Of a stretch of DNA of 64,000 nucleotides, positions 36,501 to 48,584 are shown piece by piece (positions within the stretch are counted from its first letter, which is position 1; the number at the start of each line of letters is the position of its first letter). The DNA comes from Halichondria panicea (lineage: Eukaryota > Porifera > Demospongiae > Suberitida > Halichondriidae): contig NC_087390.1 of assembly GCF_963675165.1 (NCBI RefSeq), forward strand, positions 5,130,750-5,194,749. Reading direction: 5' to 3'. The notes under the pieces were generated by a model that saw only the letters and a program-made list of their open reading frames with translations, was not told the origin of the DNA and did not search any database. A program made the position numbers and the translations under genes.

Positions 36501-37200
36501 GCCTCGGTGCGCATGCGCAAGCAAGGTATACGGTAGTGTTGTGTGCGTGTGTGTGTAGACTGCTACAGTTGCCAAGGATCAATGAAGTGCAAGTAAGAGT
36601 TTCTATAGGCTTCTAGTCATGTTTTCAATTCGTGGATTTGCAAAATAATTCTTCATTCTCGAGTTATGCCTAGTTTTGCTTTACTTGGAATATCATTGCA
36701 GAAGAGTCTAGTAAAACTTGTTGAGTGTTGCTACTTAGCCTCGATTCAAGGCCGATTAAAATACGTATTTTAATCGGCCTTGAATCGAGGCTAGTTGCTA
36801 CTCTACTTACTAGACCTATAGCTATTGATAGCTGCAAGAGTGAAAAGTCTGCAAATTCAAGAGATCTAGAGCTACAAAGGCTCTGCTGACTTGCAGCCAT
36901 TAATTATAGTGAAAAGTCTGTAAATTCAAGAGAGCTGCAAAGGCTCTGCTGACTTGCAGCTCTGCTTGCAGCCTAGCCTCGATCCCAGGCCGCACTTCCC
37001 ACTCAGACTTGAACTCTTGGCATTGATCGTTTTGAACAAAGATCATTGTCAATTATTACCCACTCTTTGAGTTTCCCTGGATTCTGCATGCCAAAATGTT
37101 CAATGATAATTATAATCAATGTGTGTATAACTATTAGTATATGTTATGTAGCTTTAGCACCTCCATGCACCGATGCATCAGCACCCACGGTGCTTTCATT
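36501..37200 (+). repeat. R1 copy in unit 1
   Basis: Starts GCCTCGGTGCGCATGCGC and ends CACCCACGGTGCTTTCATT. It contains the 58-bp micro-palindrome at 36736-36793 and a half copy of that palindrome's arm at about 36973. Confidence 0.8.
36736..36793. mobile_element. 58-bp perfect palindrome with 9-bp target duplication
   Basis: 29-base arms meet with no loop (outer ends TAGCCTCGATTCAAGGCCG and its inverse, centre ATACGTAT). GTTGCTACT flanks both sides, and unit 2 has a single GTTGCTACT at the matching site (near 43105), so it is the empty site. Confidence 0.9.
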
Positions 37201-37977
37201 CTATACAGATAGAATAATCGTGAATCGTCAATTTAAGAACCATGGCGGCATTATCTAGTAAGTACTCGAAAAAATGTCTAGCTAAATATAAAGTCCTACG
37301 TATAAATCACTAATTTTGTAGTAATTAATAATATTTTGTGCATAATTGTTATAAACAATGGTTAATTAGCGGGGGTGGTCGGTTGCTAGGTAGCGATGAC
37401 GGTGTCAAGATACCTCTGGGGTCTGTGCTATACCTGTAGGAAATAGTTACAAGTCATTTCAATTTATATATGGTTCATGAGATATGGATTTTTAAAGATA
37501 TAAATGTGTATTAATGCTGTATTTTAATTAAAACGGGGAAAGGTTAATCTCCTAACACCGAATGAATGTTATTCTTGTTGGCAGAGTTGAGTGCTAGTAA
37601 CTAGCTAAGCGGCGGAGTCAGCTTAAGATTTGACAAGGATTTAACATTAAACAAGATAGACAAAAGTAACAACTGACAAAACAGAGATCATACATGCACC
37701 AAAAACAAGAGAGACGCGCAGGGCCTCTTTACAACAAAGAATCTATTGTTAACACAAAAGGAGGCTCTGCTCCACAGGAAGTAATTAACCTACTTAACAT
37801 ACCTATAACAGAAACCATAGCTACAGTACAAATTAACTAAGTAAACAATGTACACATTAGTCAAGTGCACACACATACACATAATAATGACATAAATCAT
37901 AAGGGTATATAATTATGAATGCAGTACGTATTAATGTAAACAAACAATGGTAATACAGCTCCATGGCTGATAAGTCA

Positions 37978-39898
37978 CTAGTTGTCAACCAACACCTCTA
38001 TTTCTGTAGAACCTTCACCTCCCACTGATGGGGGTGAAGTAGCCTCAAGTGAAGCAGCAGAGGATTCTTCTTTTATTGCTGCACCATCTCCTTTTGAATC
38101 ATCTTCTTTCTGATCATCTTTATCTGCACCATCATCTTTTGGATCATCTTTTTTCTGATCATCTTTATTTCTATCATCTTTTGGATCATCTTTTTTCTGA
38201 TCATCTTTATTTCTATCATCTTTTGGAGAGGGAACATCTTTTGGAGGGGGATTCTTGATACAAGGAATAATTGTGGTAAAAATTCCTCCCACACTAGTCG
38301 CAAGAACTGAAGGAACAATAGGTCCTAGAAAAGCAATTACTCCACGGCTGTTTCTATATTCTTGAATCAGTAAAGTGTATTTGTAGACGAAACTAACAAA
38401 TACCCCAACACCACCAGCAACGCCAACCATAAGGAAGAAAAGCAAAATTAATGCAATACAAATTTGTTTGCTGGTTTGAAACTTGTGTGCTATTTTCAGA
38501 CCAGTGGCTAACACTGAAATTAAAGCAAAGAGGCTTGAGAGGTACAAAAACAACAGAGAGCCAGATTCAACCGGTGCAGCTATAACTGCAAAGGATATAA
38601 AAACTGAATTGAAGAGAGTAAGTTGAGCAAACAAAGTGATGAATGCTATTGAAGCTAGGTGGAATCCATTCTTAAGCACCAATTTTATCATTAGTTTACG
38701 TTCATATTTTTTCAGTCGCGTGTTCAAATGCTGACGAGTTCTCACTTCACTTTCATCATCATCGCTGTGATCATTGCGTTGATCTTCATTCAGTTCATTG
38801 TTGTTCAATTGGGTCCTAGTGCCATTCTCTTCTGAATCAATGAAGTAATAATCCGTGTGTCTACAAAGGCAGTTGACATAGTAGCAATCAAGACAAATAG
38901 CTTTTTCATTCAATGCAGCTTTTTCAAAGAACTTAAATACAGCTATTGCTATAACTGCCCATACAACATCCAAAATGGGTAAAGCAACAAGAAAACCAAT
39001 TAAACAGTAAGTTTCGACTCTTACATCCACAAAGTAGGAGCCACTGGATATGGCCAAACTATTGCATGCGTATATCGGTCCAATCAACAGTGTCATTACC
39101 ACAATCATTGCCCAAACATAATATCTTAAGCGTGACTTGTCATCGTTCATCTTTCTTTTAAAGTCATGGTAAACGCTAATCATTATCAATGGTGCTGCAA
39201 ATGTAACGGCTATTTCAAGTGCTCCAAAAGAAGCCCACAGAAGGATTCTCAAATTTCGAAAGGGACCTACTTCATCAAATATGCAATAATCACTTAAATC
39301 AGAGCCAAACACGTACACGGAGTAACCACTTTCCGTACTTGAGTCAAAGCCATTTGTTTTTTCTATATTACGATGCTTTGCATACGATAGCAGCTGCAAA
39401 TGAAATAAGGACATAAATAATTACATTAACTAACCAATTAACGACACTTACATTCACTGTCAGATTATTTAGTAGATGGTGATCAGTAAGATTGTTTGGA
39501 CGACAAATAAAATCTGGATCGCCGCTAATGTCCTTTTCTGAGCGGAAATCACAGATTGGATCGATAGTGACATCAGCATAGCGTAGCTCCACCTGGTACA
39601 TGGTGAGAGCTAAGAAGTGGAGGAGCTCGCTTCGAATCAGCAGGTTGATCGGTGAGTCCAGCCATCGATAGCGCACCGTCTCATTGGAGCCATTAAAATG
39701 GTAAGCAACTTGAACCGAAATGCTTTGTTGTCGATTAGTCGGAAAGAAGGCTTCACTCAAATTCACCACGTTTTGTGGCCACCTAAGAAGAGATGCTTCT
39801 AAACGATGGTACTCTCTGTCACCAATACATGTTGAGTTAGCGGAGACAATAGCTACTAGTGCCACCAATAAAGCTTCAACTAGACTAAGACCATGCAT
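37978..39898 (-). CDS. Unrecognised seven-helix membrane protein, copy 1
   Basis: Two exons, 39452-39898 and 37978-39393, give 620 aa; the donor GTAAGT and the acceptor TTTCATTTGCAG are clean. A signal peptide (about 1-21, ending ...VSANS) precedes an extracellular region of about 175 residues with several N-x-S/T sites (NLS, NGSNET, NLT) and paired Cys. Seven hydrophobic helices follow at about 199-223, 240-260, 279-303, 394-421, 428-450, 459-489 and 499-526. The loop between helices 3 and 4 has a Cys cluster (CLDCYYVNCLC) and an acidic segment (HSDDDESE). The tail is a charged repeat of KDDRNKDDQKKDDP units ending near EVLVDN. The topology is GPCR-like, but I see no family signature (no DRY, no NPxxY), so function is not assigned. 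It shares its exon-1 protein sequence with copy 2. Confidence 0.9.
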
Positions 39899-40641
39899 CG
39901 CTATCTATTCACTGTGCTTTTTGGCAACTTGTAGTGACTATAGCTAGCTTATAGGAATCACCTGTTTTAAGGAGAGCTATGAATATGCTCACAACAGGTA
40001 GATCTATACTACAGATGCAATCACTGTGGGTTACATTGTGCATAGTCTTATTGATGTAGTATACCAGTACTACAAACTACAGATGTAATCACAATAGCCT
40101 ATTGTATTGAGTTGAATAGGTATAGGCAGCAAAACAGTGAAGATGAAACGTACTCTATAAACAACTCGTATAATAATCTAATAGTCTATGAGTCGAGTAC
40201 CTTTTCACCTAAAATGTATTGTGGATAAACCATGGTTACTATCTTGTTATGTGCGTTAGCTGTGACCTGACTGACCTTTAATTTTTAAAAAATGCAGCCT
40301 CCAATACTACTTTACAAACAATATTATTCTGATAGGTAATTGTAATCACCTGTTTTTAAATATGTTCATAGCAGGTAATACTGTACAGAATAAGCTTGTG
40401 TGTATATGAAGGGTCTGACAATAATTATAGTTGATGCAAAGTTAGTCCTGTATACAATAATGAATAAGTTGTGATACGAAACAAGTGAAACTAAAAAGGT
40501 TGATAGATATAGTATACCATACAGTAATCACAATGGGAAAAACTATATACTCATGCAGGCACTGTAGGCAAATTTTAAGCAAAACAGCATTGAAATTGAA
40601 AATTAAACAACTCGAGTTTCTTGTATAATAATTATCATTAA

Positions 40642-40852
40642 TACCATATAGCGGGTAATTTTTGGGGGACAAAATATTCGTGGTTCAGCAATATTGAGAC
40701 ATTTTGTGGATAATATTTTCGTGGTTGCTGCTTGGATTGTAGGTAAAGGCAGGCAAGGTCGCTTCATTCGTGGGTAAAATATTCGTGGTCAGACCTCCAA
40801 CCACGAAAACCACGAATATTTTGCCCCACGAAAATTACCAGCTATACGGTAG
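40642..40852. mobile_element. MITE family 1 copy in unit 1
   Basis: TACCATATAGCGGGTAATTT at the left and AGCTATACGGTA at the right. The same insertion is at 48376-48584 in unit 2, so it predates the duplication. Confidence 0.85.
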
Positions 40853-42002
40853 TTGTACCATGGATATCAAGGGTGTATTGGATTTGTACAACCGAGGGTA
40901 ATTGTATATGTATTTCCCAATCATCGAGTTGTTCTAGTGGAATTTTAATTAGTTGTATGACATCATATTGTGGTTTGTGCGGTTGACTAAAGTTGCAGCG
41001 AATATAGACTGTAATATAAGGCACAGCATACAATGGTTGGTGTACCCCATTGCAAGCAGTTACACACACACACACACACACACACTCACACAATACTGTA
41101 TACCTCGCTTGCGCATGCGCACCAATAATTGTGTAACGTGTATATACATGTTGACATGCATGTTTTAACGTGTATAATTATGCATGTTATGCCTGCAGTC
41201 TACCAGAGAGGAGATCCCCCCCCCAATGAGCCAATAAGGCTTGTGAGTGCTAGCGAGGGACATCTGGTATAAATGTGCCTATTATGCCAGCATAATTCTC
41301 ACCAAAAAAATGTATGTGGGTTATGTCCCGTGGTTTATCTAACACAACATAAGACATGACATTGCTTCTGCACTGTGATTAGTCATTCCGATTTCGGTAA
41401 TGAGAACAACTCGTTGATTGGCAGTTGACCAGTCCCAATCCCTAGATTGGACTGGTCAGCGAGTCTACTGCTGGGTATGGTGTGTCAAAATTAGGGTGAC
41501 TGCAAAATTTCAATGAGGGCGTCTTTTCTGCCAGTGAGGGTGCTTGCATGCTAGTGTTGCAAGCGTGCACGTGCGCTAATTGCTAATGCCTCTCACCATG
41601 TTTTTGCTTTCGCTCAAAAGTATTAGAGTGTTATAGAAGAGGTAAATAATTTGCAATGTGCTTTGATTGTTTCACAAGAAAGGGGTGTCCACAGTTAATA
41701 GTGTATACTGATCGTCATAAATGGCCCGTATATAGACAAACAGTGGGAGCAAACTTTTGAATATAGTCAGTAGTCCGTGAGAATTCAATCACAAAATTCA
41801 ATCAACGATACTGAAGCAACTGCATGTTATTTAAATGGCCTGTAGCCAAACAGTGGAAGCAAACCTTTGTCAAAGGCACAGAGTATAAGAGAGAATTTAA
41901 GTACAGACAGCATAAGACAGTATAGTATATAAACAAGCAGAAAGTATGTAAACTGTAGCCAAACAGTGGGAGCTAGCTAGCAAATCTTTGTCAACTGAAA
42001 CT

Positions 42003-42372
42003 GTATAGAAAGAGGCAGAATAATATATTGGCTGAACTAAAATATCTACATTAGGGGGACCAATAATTAATGCCTGCATGATTATAAAATCTGCATGAGC
42101 AGACAGTCACCTGTGTTATCACTGCCATTAGTCTAGATTGAGCAACCTTGTCTGCAGTACTCCTCACTCTGTCAGTCTGTATAAACAATATTAAGTATAT
42201 AATTTATGGAGAGAAAACCGAGGAGAAAACAGCAATTTATTAACGCACACACAGGTTCTAGAGTAGTTGGGCGGAGTCCAACCAACTGCGTGGGAGTTCA
42301 CGCAGTTGGTTGGACTCCGCCCAACTAGTTCTAGAGCAAGTGGTGTCAGAATACAGCTGACTATACACTGAT
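42003..42372 (-). pseudogene. RTK fragment (exons 4-5 region) in unit 1
   Basis: It matches 33505-33770 of the RTK at 27357-34552: intron 5, exon 5 (GAGCAACCTTGTCTGCA), intron 4 and the start of exon 4 (GCAAGTGGTGTCAGAATA). Exon 5 carries a 3-base insertion and extra bases at its edge; exon 4 is broken by the 64-bp element. Non-functional scrap. Confidence 0.8.
42264..42327. mobile_element. 64-bp foldback with 9-bp target duplication
   Basis: 29-base arms (TAGTTGGGCGGAGTCCAACC... and inverse) enclose a 6-base loop GGAGTT. GTTCTAGAG flanks both sides (42255-42263, 42328-42336), while the intact RTK sequence has GTTCTAGAG once, near 33725. Confidence 0.88.
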
Positions 42373-42678
42373 CATTTTTTCTCTGCACTAGCTTACTATT
42401 CTGTCTATTCTGATGATTTAGGCCATGTAAAGTCAATTTGTAGTTTCTCAGGGTATTATTCCGCAAGCGGATTGAGGCATTTGATATACCTTAATGATAA
42501 TGATATTCATAGAACTTTAATTGAAAACACACCCCTAACTTCCTCAATAAGCGAAAGTGCATAATTAATTTTGGTCATAATTATTTCATGACCAAAACCC
42601 ATACAAATTTATCGTTTTCTTTTCTTTTTAGTGCCTCTAATTTGAGGTCACGTGATATTTGGAAAGCAGTCAATTTCC

Positions 42679-42737
42679 TAGCCTCGATTCCAGGCCGCTG
42701 AGAAAGGCCACTATTCAAGGGGCTGGAGTCGAGGCTA
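42679..42737. repeat. TAGCCTCGA...TCGAGGCTA foldback at the duplication junction
   Basis: The imperfect palindrome starts TAGCCTCGATTCCAGGCCG and ends GGAGTCGAGGCTA, related to the 58-bp element. It lies between the end of unit 1 and the start of unit 2 and has no matching flanking duplication. Confidence 0.7.
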
Positions 42738-42883
42738 TCTATGGTAATACTGTGTGTCATAATATAGCAGCCTGCATTGAACTATAGAGCCGCATGCATA
42801 CTTAGATTTACATGCATGCTCCACAAATCATAGATCTAAGCTTATGCACCTGAGTTTCATTTTCATTTTCACATGTTGTGTAA

Positions 42884-43515
42884 TGCCTCGGTGCGCATGC
42901 GCAAGCGAGGTATACGGTAGTGTTGTGTGCGTGTGTGTGCTACAGTTGCCAAGGATCAATGAAGTGCAAGTAAGAGTTTCTATAGGCTTCTAGTCATGTT
43001 TTCAATTCGTGGATTTGCAAAATAATTCTTCATTCTCGAGTTATGCCTAGTTTTGCTTTACTTGGAATATCATTGTAGAAGAGTCTAGCAAAACTTGTTG
43101 AGTGTTGCTACTCTACTTACTAGACGCTATAGCTATTGATAGCTGCAAGAATGAAAAGTCTGCAAATTCAAGGGATCTAGAGCTGCAAAGGCTCTGCTGA
43201 CTTGCAGCCATTAATTGTAGTGAAAAGTCTGTAAATTCAAGAGAGCTGCAAAGGCTCTGCTGACTTGCAGCTCTGCTTGCAGCCTAGCCTCGATCCCAGG
43301 CCGCACTCACTTCAGACTTGAACTCTTGGCATTGATCGTTTTGAACAAAGATCATTGTCAATCATTACCCACTCTTTGAGTTTCCCTGGATTCTGCATGC
43401 CAAAATGTTCAATGATAATTATAATCAATGTGTGTATAAAAACTAACTATTAGTATATGTTATGTAGCTTTAGCACCTCCATGCACCGATGTATCAGCAC
43501 CCACGGTGCTTTCAT
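42884..43515 (+). repeat. R1 copy in unit 2
   Basis: Near-identical to 36501-37200 but without the 58-bp palindrome. Confidence 0.8.
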
Positions 43516-44282
43516 TCTATACAGATAGAATAATCGTGAATCGTCAATTTAAGAACCATGGCGGCATTATCTAGTAAGTACTTGAAAAAATGTCTAGCGA
43601 AATATAAAGTCCTAAGTATAAATCACTAATTTTGTAGTAATTAATAATAGTTTGTGCATAATTGTTATAAACATGGCTAATTAGTGGGGGTGGTCGGTTG
43701 CTAGGTAACGATAACGGTGTCAAGATATCTCTGGGGTCTGCGCTACCTGTAGGAAATAGTTACAAGTCATTTCAATTTATATATGGTTCATGAGATATGG
43801 ATTTTTAAAGATAAATGTGTATTAATTCTGTATTTTAATTAAAACGGGGAAAGGTTAATTTTCTAACACCGAATGAATGTTATTCTTGTTGGCAGAGTTG
43901 AGTGCTAGAACTAGCTAAGCGGCGGAGTCAGCTCAAGATTTGACAAGGATTTAACGATAGACAAAAGTAACAACTGACAAAACAGAGATCATACATGCAT
44001 GCACCAAAAACAAGAGAGACGCGCAGGGCCTCTTTACAACAAAGAATCTATTGTTAACACAAAAGGAGGCTCTGCTCCACAGGAAGTAATTAACCTACTT
44101 AACATACCTATAACAGAAACCATAGCTACAGTACAAATTAACTAAGTAAACAATGTACACATTAGTCAAGTGCACACACATACACATAATAATGACATAA
44201 ATCATAAGGGTATATAATTATGAATGCAGTACGTATTAATGTAAACAAACAATGGTAATACAGCTCCATGGCTGATAAGTCA

Positions 44283-46242
44283 CTAGTTGTTGTCAACCAA
44301 CACCTCTATTTCTGTAGAACCTTCACCTCCCACTGATGGGGGTGAAGTAGCCTCAAGTGAAGCAGCAGAGGATTCTTCTTTTATTGCTACACCATCTCCT
44401 TTTGAATCATCTTCTTTCTGATTATCTTTATCTTTTGTTGCTGCACTATCATCTTTTTTCTGATCATCTTTATTTCTATCATCTTTTGGAGGGGAAACAT
44501 CTTTTGGAGGAGGATTCTTGATACAAGGAATAATTGTGGTAAAAATTCCTCCCACACTAGTCGCAAGAACTGAAGGAACAATAGGTCCTAGAAAAGCAAT
44601 TACTCCACGGCTGTTTCTATATTCTTGAATCAGTAAAGTGTATTTGTAGACGAAACTAACAAATACCCCAACACCACCAGCAACGCCAACCATAAGGAAG
44701 AAAAGCAAAATTAATGCAATACAAATTTGTTTGCTGGTTTGAAACTTGTGTACTATTTTCAGACCAGTGGCTAACACTGAAATTAAAGCAAAGAGGCTTG
44801 AGAGGTACAAAAACAACAGAGAGCCAGATTCAACCGGTGCAGCTATAACTGCAAAGGATATAAAAACTGAATTGAAGAGAGTAAGTTGAGCAAACAAAGT
44901 GATGAATGCTATTGAAGCAAGGTGGCATCCATTCTTAAGCACCAATTTTATCATTAGTTTACGTTCATATTTTTTCAGTCGCTTGTTCAAATGCTGACGA
45001 GTTTTCACTTCACTTTCATCATCATCGCTGTGATCATTCCGTTGATCTTCATTCAGTCGCGTGTTCAAATGCTGACGAGTTTTCACTTCACTTTCATCAT
45101 CATCGCTGTGATCATTGCGTTGATCTTCATTCAGTTCATTATTGTTCAAATATTGCGTCCTAGTGCCATTCTCTTCTGAATCAATGAAGTAATAATCCGT
45201 GTGTCTACAAAGGCAGTTGACATAGTAGCAATCAAGACAAATAGCTTTTTCATTCAATGCAGCTTTTTCAAAGAATTCAAATACAGCTATTGCTATAACT
45301 GCCCATACAAAATCCAAAATGGGTAAAGCAACAAGAAAAACAATTAAACAGTAAGTTTCGACTCTTACATCCACAAAGTAGGAGCCACTGGATATGGCCA
45401 AACTATTGCATGCGTATATCGGTCCAATCAACAGTGTCATTACCACAATCATTGCCCAAACATAATATCTTAAGCGTGACTTGTCATCGTTCATCTTTCT
45501 TTTAAAGTCATGGTAAACGCTAATCATTATCAATGGTGCTGCAAATGTAACGGCTATTTCAAGTGCTCCAAAAGAAGCCCACAGAAGGATTCTCAAATTT
45601 CGAAAGGGACCTACTTCATCAAATATGCAATAATCACTTAAATCAGAGCCAAACACGTACACGGAGTAACCACTTTCCGTACTTGAGTCAAAGCCATTTG
45701 TTCTTTCTATATTACGATGCTTTGCATACGATAGCAGCTGCAAATGAAATAAGGACATAAATAATTACATTAACTAACCAATTAACGACACTTACATTCA
45801 CTGTCAGATTATTTAGTAGATGGTGATCAGTAAGATTGTTTGGACGACAAATAAAATCTGGATCGCCGCTAATGTCCTTTTCTGAGCGGAAATCACAGAT
45901 TGGATCGATAGTGACATCAGCATAGCGTAGCTCTACCTGGTACATAGTGAGAGCTAAGAAGTGGAGGAGCTCGCTTCGAATCAGCAGGTTGATCGGTGAG
46001 TCCAGCCATCGATAGCGCACCGTCTCATTGGAGCCATTAAAATGGTAAGCAACTTGAACTGAAATGCTTTGTTGTCGATTAGTCGGAAAGAAGGCTTCAC
46101 TCAAATTCACCACGTTTTGCGGCCACCTAAGAAGAGATGCTTCTAAACGATGGTACTCTCTGTCACCAATACATGTTGAGTTAGCGGAGACAATAGCTAC
46201 TAGTGCCACCAATAGAGCTTCAACTAGACTAAGACCATGCAT
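44283..46242 (-). CDS. Unrecognised seven-helix membrane protein, copy 2
   Basis: Two exons, 45796-46242 and 44283-45737, give 633 aa. The 149 residues of exon 1 are identical to copy 1 although the DNA differs at several positions. Exon 2 differs mostly in two places. The loop between helices 3 and 4 holds the acidic module LNEDQRNDHSDDDESEVKTR twice (once in copy 1). The charged tail has fewer KDDRNKDDQKKDD-type units. A few helix residues change (for example G to V and V to F in helix 3, F to C before helix 4). Silent changes and intact frames suggest that both copies are under constraint or recently homogenised. Signal peptide, glycosylation sites and seven helices are as in copy 1. Role unknown; a surface receptor or channel-like protein is possible. 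Confidence 0.9.
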
Positions 46243-46373
46243 CGCTATCTATTCACTGTGCTTTTTGGCAACTTGTAGTGACTATAGCTAGCTTATAGGA
46301 ATCACCTGTTTTTTAAGGAGAGCTATGAATATGCTCACAACAGTATACTACAGATGCAATCACTGTGGGTTAC

Positions 46374-46967
46374 AGTGGATTGCAGTGCACTTGCAACAGA
46401 AAATTTCCAAACAGCAAAACAACAATCAGATAAAATTAAAATTATTATGAGAGTACTTTTTTACTTAAACTTTGACTTTATTACAGGTAGAAAGCATAGA
46501 GCCAACTAAAATGACAACCACTTTTCTAAACACCCATTGAACCTTGCCCCCTCCCCCCCAAGAACGATTTAACATGCATGACATTTGTACACTGTACATG
46601 CAGTCAGTCAAGCATTCTTGAAATGTATTTCATGCATTTCTATGTTCAAGGCTTTTCAAGAATGCTATATCAAAGTATCCATTCTGTGAGGGAGACTAAT
46701 AGGAGTGCCCTGAGAATATTTATATAATCGCATGGAGGTGTATGACTGAGCACTTTTTGGGCTATTGAATTCCCCCGGGCCCAGCTTGTACATTCAATAA
46801 ATTTGCTCATACCTGCGTACACCTTTAGGAATAAGCAGATGTTCAATGAGATTCTGCTATTGTAATAAAAGTACAAGCTGACCTTACAATTATTATTGGT
46901 AATGAAATTCATATCTGGTGGTTTTGCTGTTTGGCAATTTTCTGTTGCAAGTGCACTGCAATCCACT
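46374..46967. mobile_element. Foldback element inserted in unit 2 (first)
   Basis: AGTGGATTGCAGTGCACTTG and CAGAAAATTTCCAAACAGC at the left are repeated inverted at 46921-46967. Unit 1 lacks it. The interior has no credible gene. Confidence 0.75.
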
Positions 46968-47869
46968 ATGGGGTGTTATCTGTGTCAAAATGACTATGAC
47001 AATGTACACACGTGTGCATTCATATGCACGTTACAATATGCATGTCAACATGCATATGCACATTTACAGTATTATGCTGCATGGGATGTCAATAATTATG
47101 ACCTCCGGCAGCATAATTATACACTTACACCCAATAATATGCATATACATGTCCATATAATGTATAGACTGGTTGGCACACATAACATTAATTATGGATG
47201 ACTCCTCCACAAGACTCCAATTTGAGCTGGAAAAGACGCCGCAATAATTAGTTTGTTAGTAGGTGTGACATCTTTATTGTGCATGCGCGGTAAAAATATA
47301 AGCCCACTCCACATGCACCGACACGTGGAGAGTGGGCTTCTAAATATAAAACTCTCTAAATCTGGAGGCGAGAAAGATAAGGAAGAAGATGTACCGACAG
47401 TGTATCAGACTCTAAGCTAGCTATAGCTATAGCTGTGATATAAATGGCTGACAAGATTACTTGCGCCAACGAGATAATATAAATTTATTGTGCTCGTCCT
47501 ATTATAATATAATGAGCACTTGCACTTTGACCCAATGACCACATAATCTAGACTCCACCCTTTCTGCCTACAAAATTACAGTGTAATTACTCTCAATATC
47601 CGGATACATGCATATTGTGATGTGTACGTAATGTGTAAGTATACATGCACATGCCATATAATTATTATTGACTTGATAATAATTGTGTAACGTGTAGATA
47701 CATGTCAACGTGTATATGCATGTTGTATATTATGTTGACATGCATGTTGTAATGTGCATATGCATGTTGACATGCATGTTGTAATGTGCATATGCATGTT
47801 GACATGCATATTGTAACGTGCATGCGTGTGTACATTGTCATAGTCATTTTGACACAGATAACACCCCAT
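46968..47869. mobile_element. Foldback element inserted in unit 2 (second)
   Basis: ATGGGGTGTTATCTGTGTCA at the left and its inverse ending AACACCCCAT at 47869; arms of about 90 bp continue through GACATTGT/ACAATGT- and CATGTCAACATGCATATG-type motifs. It directly abuts the first element with no spacer. A small hairpin (GCCCACTCCAC / GTGGAGAGTGGGC) lies near 47301-47339. Confidence 0.75.
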
Positions 47870-48375
47870 AGTATGCCAGTACTACAAACTACAGATGTAA
47901 TCACACTAGCCTATTGTGAATAGGTATACTCAGGTATAGGCAGCATCAGCATTGTGGACAAACCATGGTTACTATCTTGTTATGTGCGGTAGCTGTGACC
48001 TGACTGACCTTTAATTTTTTAAAAATGCAGCCACCAATACTACTTTACAAGCAATATTATTCTTGATAGGTAATTGTAATCACCTGTTTTTAAATATGTT
48101 CATAGCAGGTAATACTGTACAGAATAAGCTTGTGTGTATATGAAGGGTCTGACAATAATTATAGTTGATGCAAAGTTAGTCCTGTATACAATAATGAATA
48201 AGTTGTGATACGAAACAAGTGAAAGTAAAAAGGTTGATAGATATAGTATACCATACAGTAATCACAATGGGAAAAACTATATACTCATGCAGGCACTGTA
48301 GGCAAATTTTAAGCAAAACAGCATTGAAATTGAAAATTAAACAACTCGAGTTTCTTGTATAATAATTATCATTAA

Positions 48376-48584
48376 TACCGTATAGCGGGTAATTTTCGGG
48401 GGACAAAATATTCGTGGTTCAGCAATATTGAGACATTTCGTGGATAATATTTTCGTGGTTGCTGCTTGGATTGTAGGTAAAGGCAGGCAAGGTCGCTTCA
48501 TTCGTGGGTAAAATATTCGTGGTCAGACCTCCAACCACGAAAACCACGAATATTTTACCCCACGAAAATTACCAGCTATACGTA
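48376..48584. mobile_element. MITE family 1 copy in unit 2
   Basis: Same insertion as 40642-40852; its right end has lost one G (CTATACGTA). Confidence 0.85.

Larger units (their letters stand above)
36358..42681. repeat. Tandem duplication unit 1
   Basis: It begins ACTGTGTGTCATAATATAGC and ends GCAGTCAATTTCC. It is repeated directly as 42749-50244 with very high identity through R1, the 7TM gene, MITE, the CACACA run and the RTK scrap. It lacks the 1.5-kb insert of unit 2 but has two micro-palindrome insertions that unit 2 lacks. Confidence 0.92.

Noticed and set aside
38049-38318. Frames opposite the charged tail of the 7TM gene
   Set aside because: They are shadows of the KDD-rich repeat on the real coding strand.
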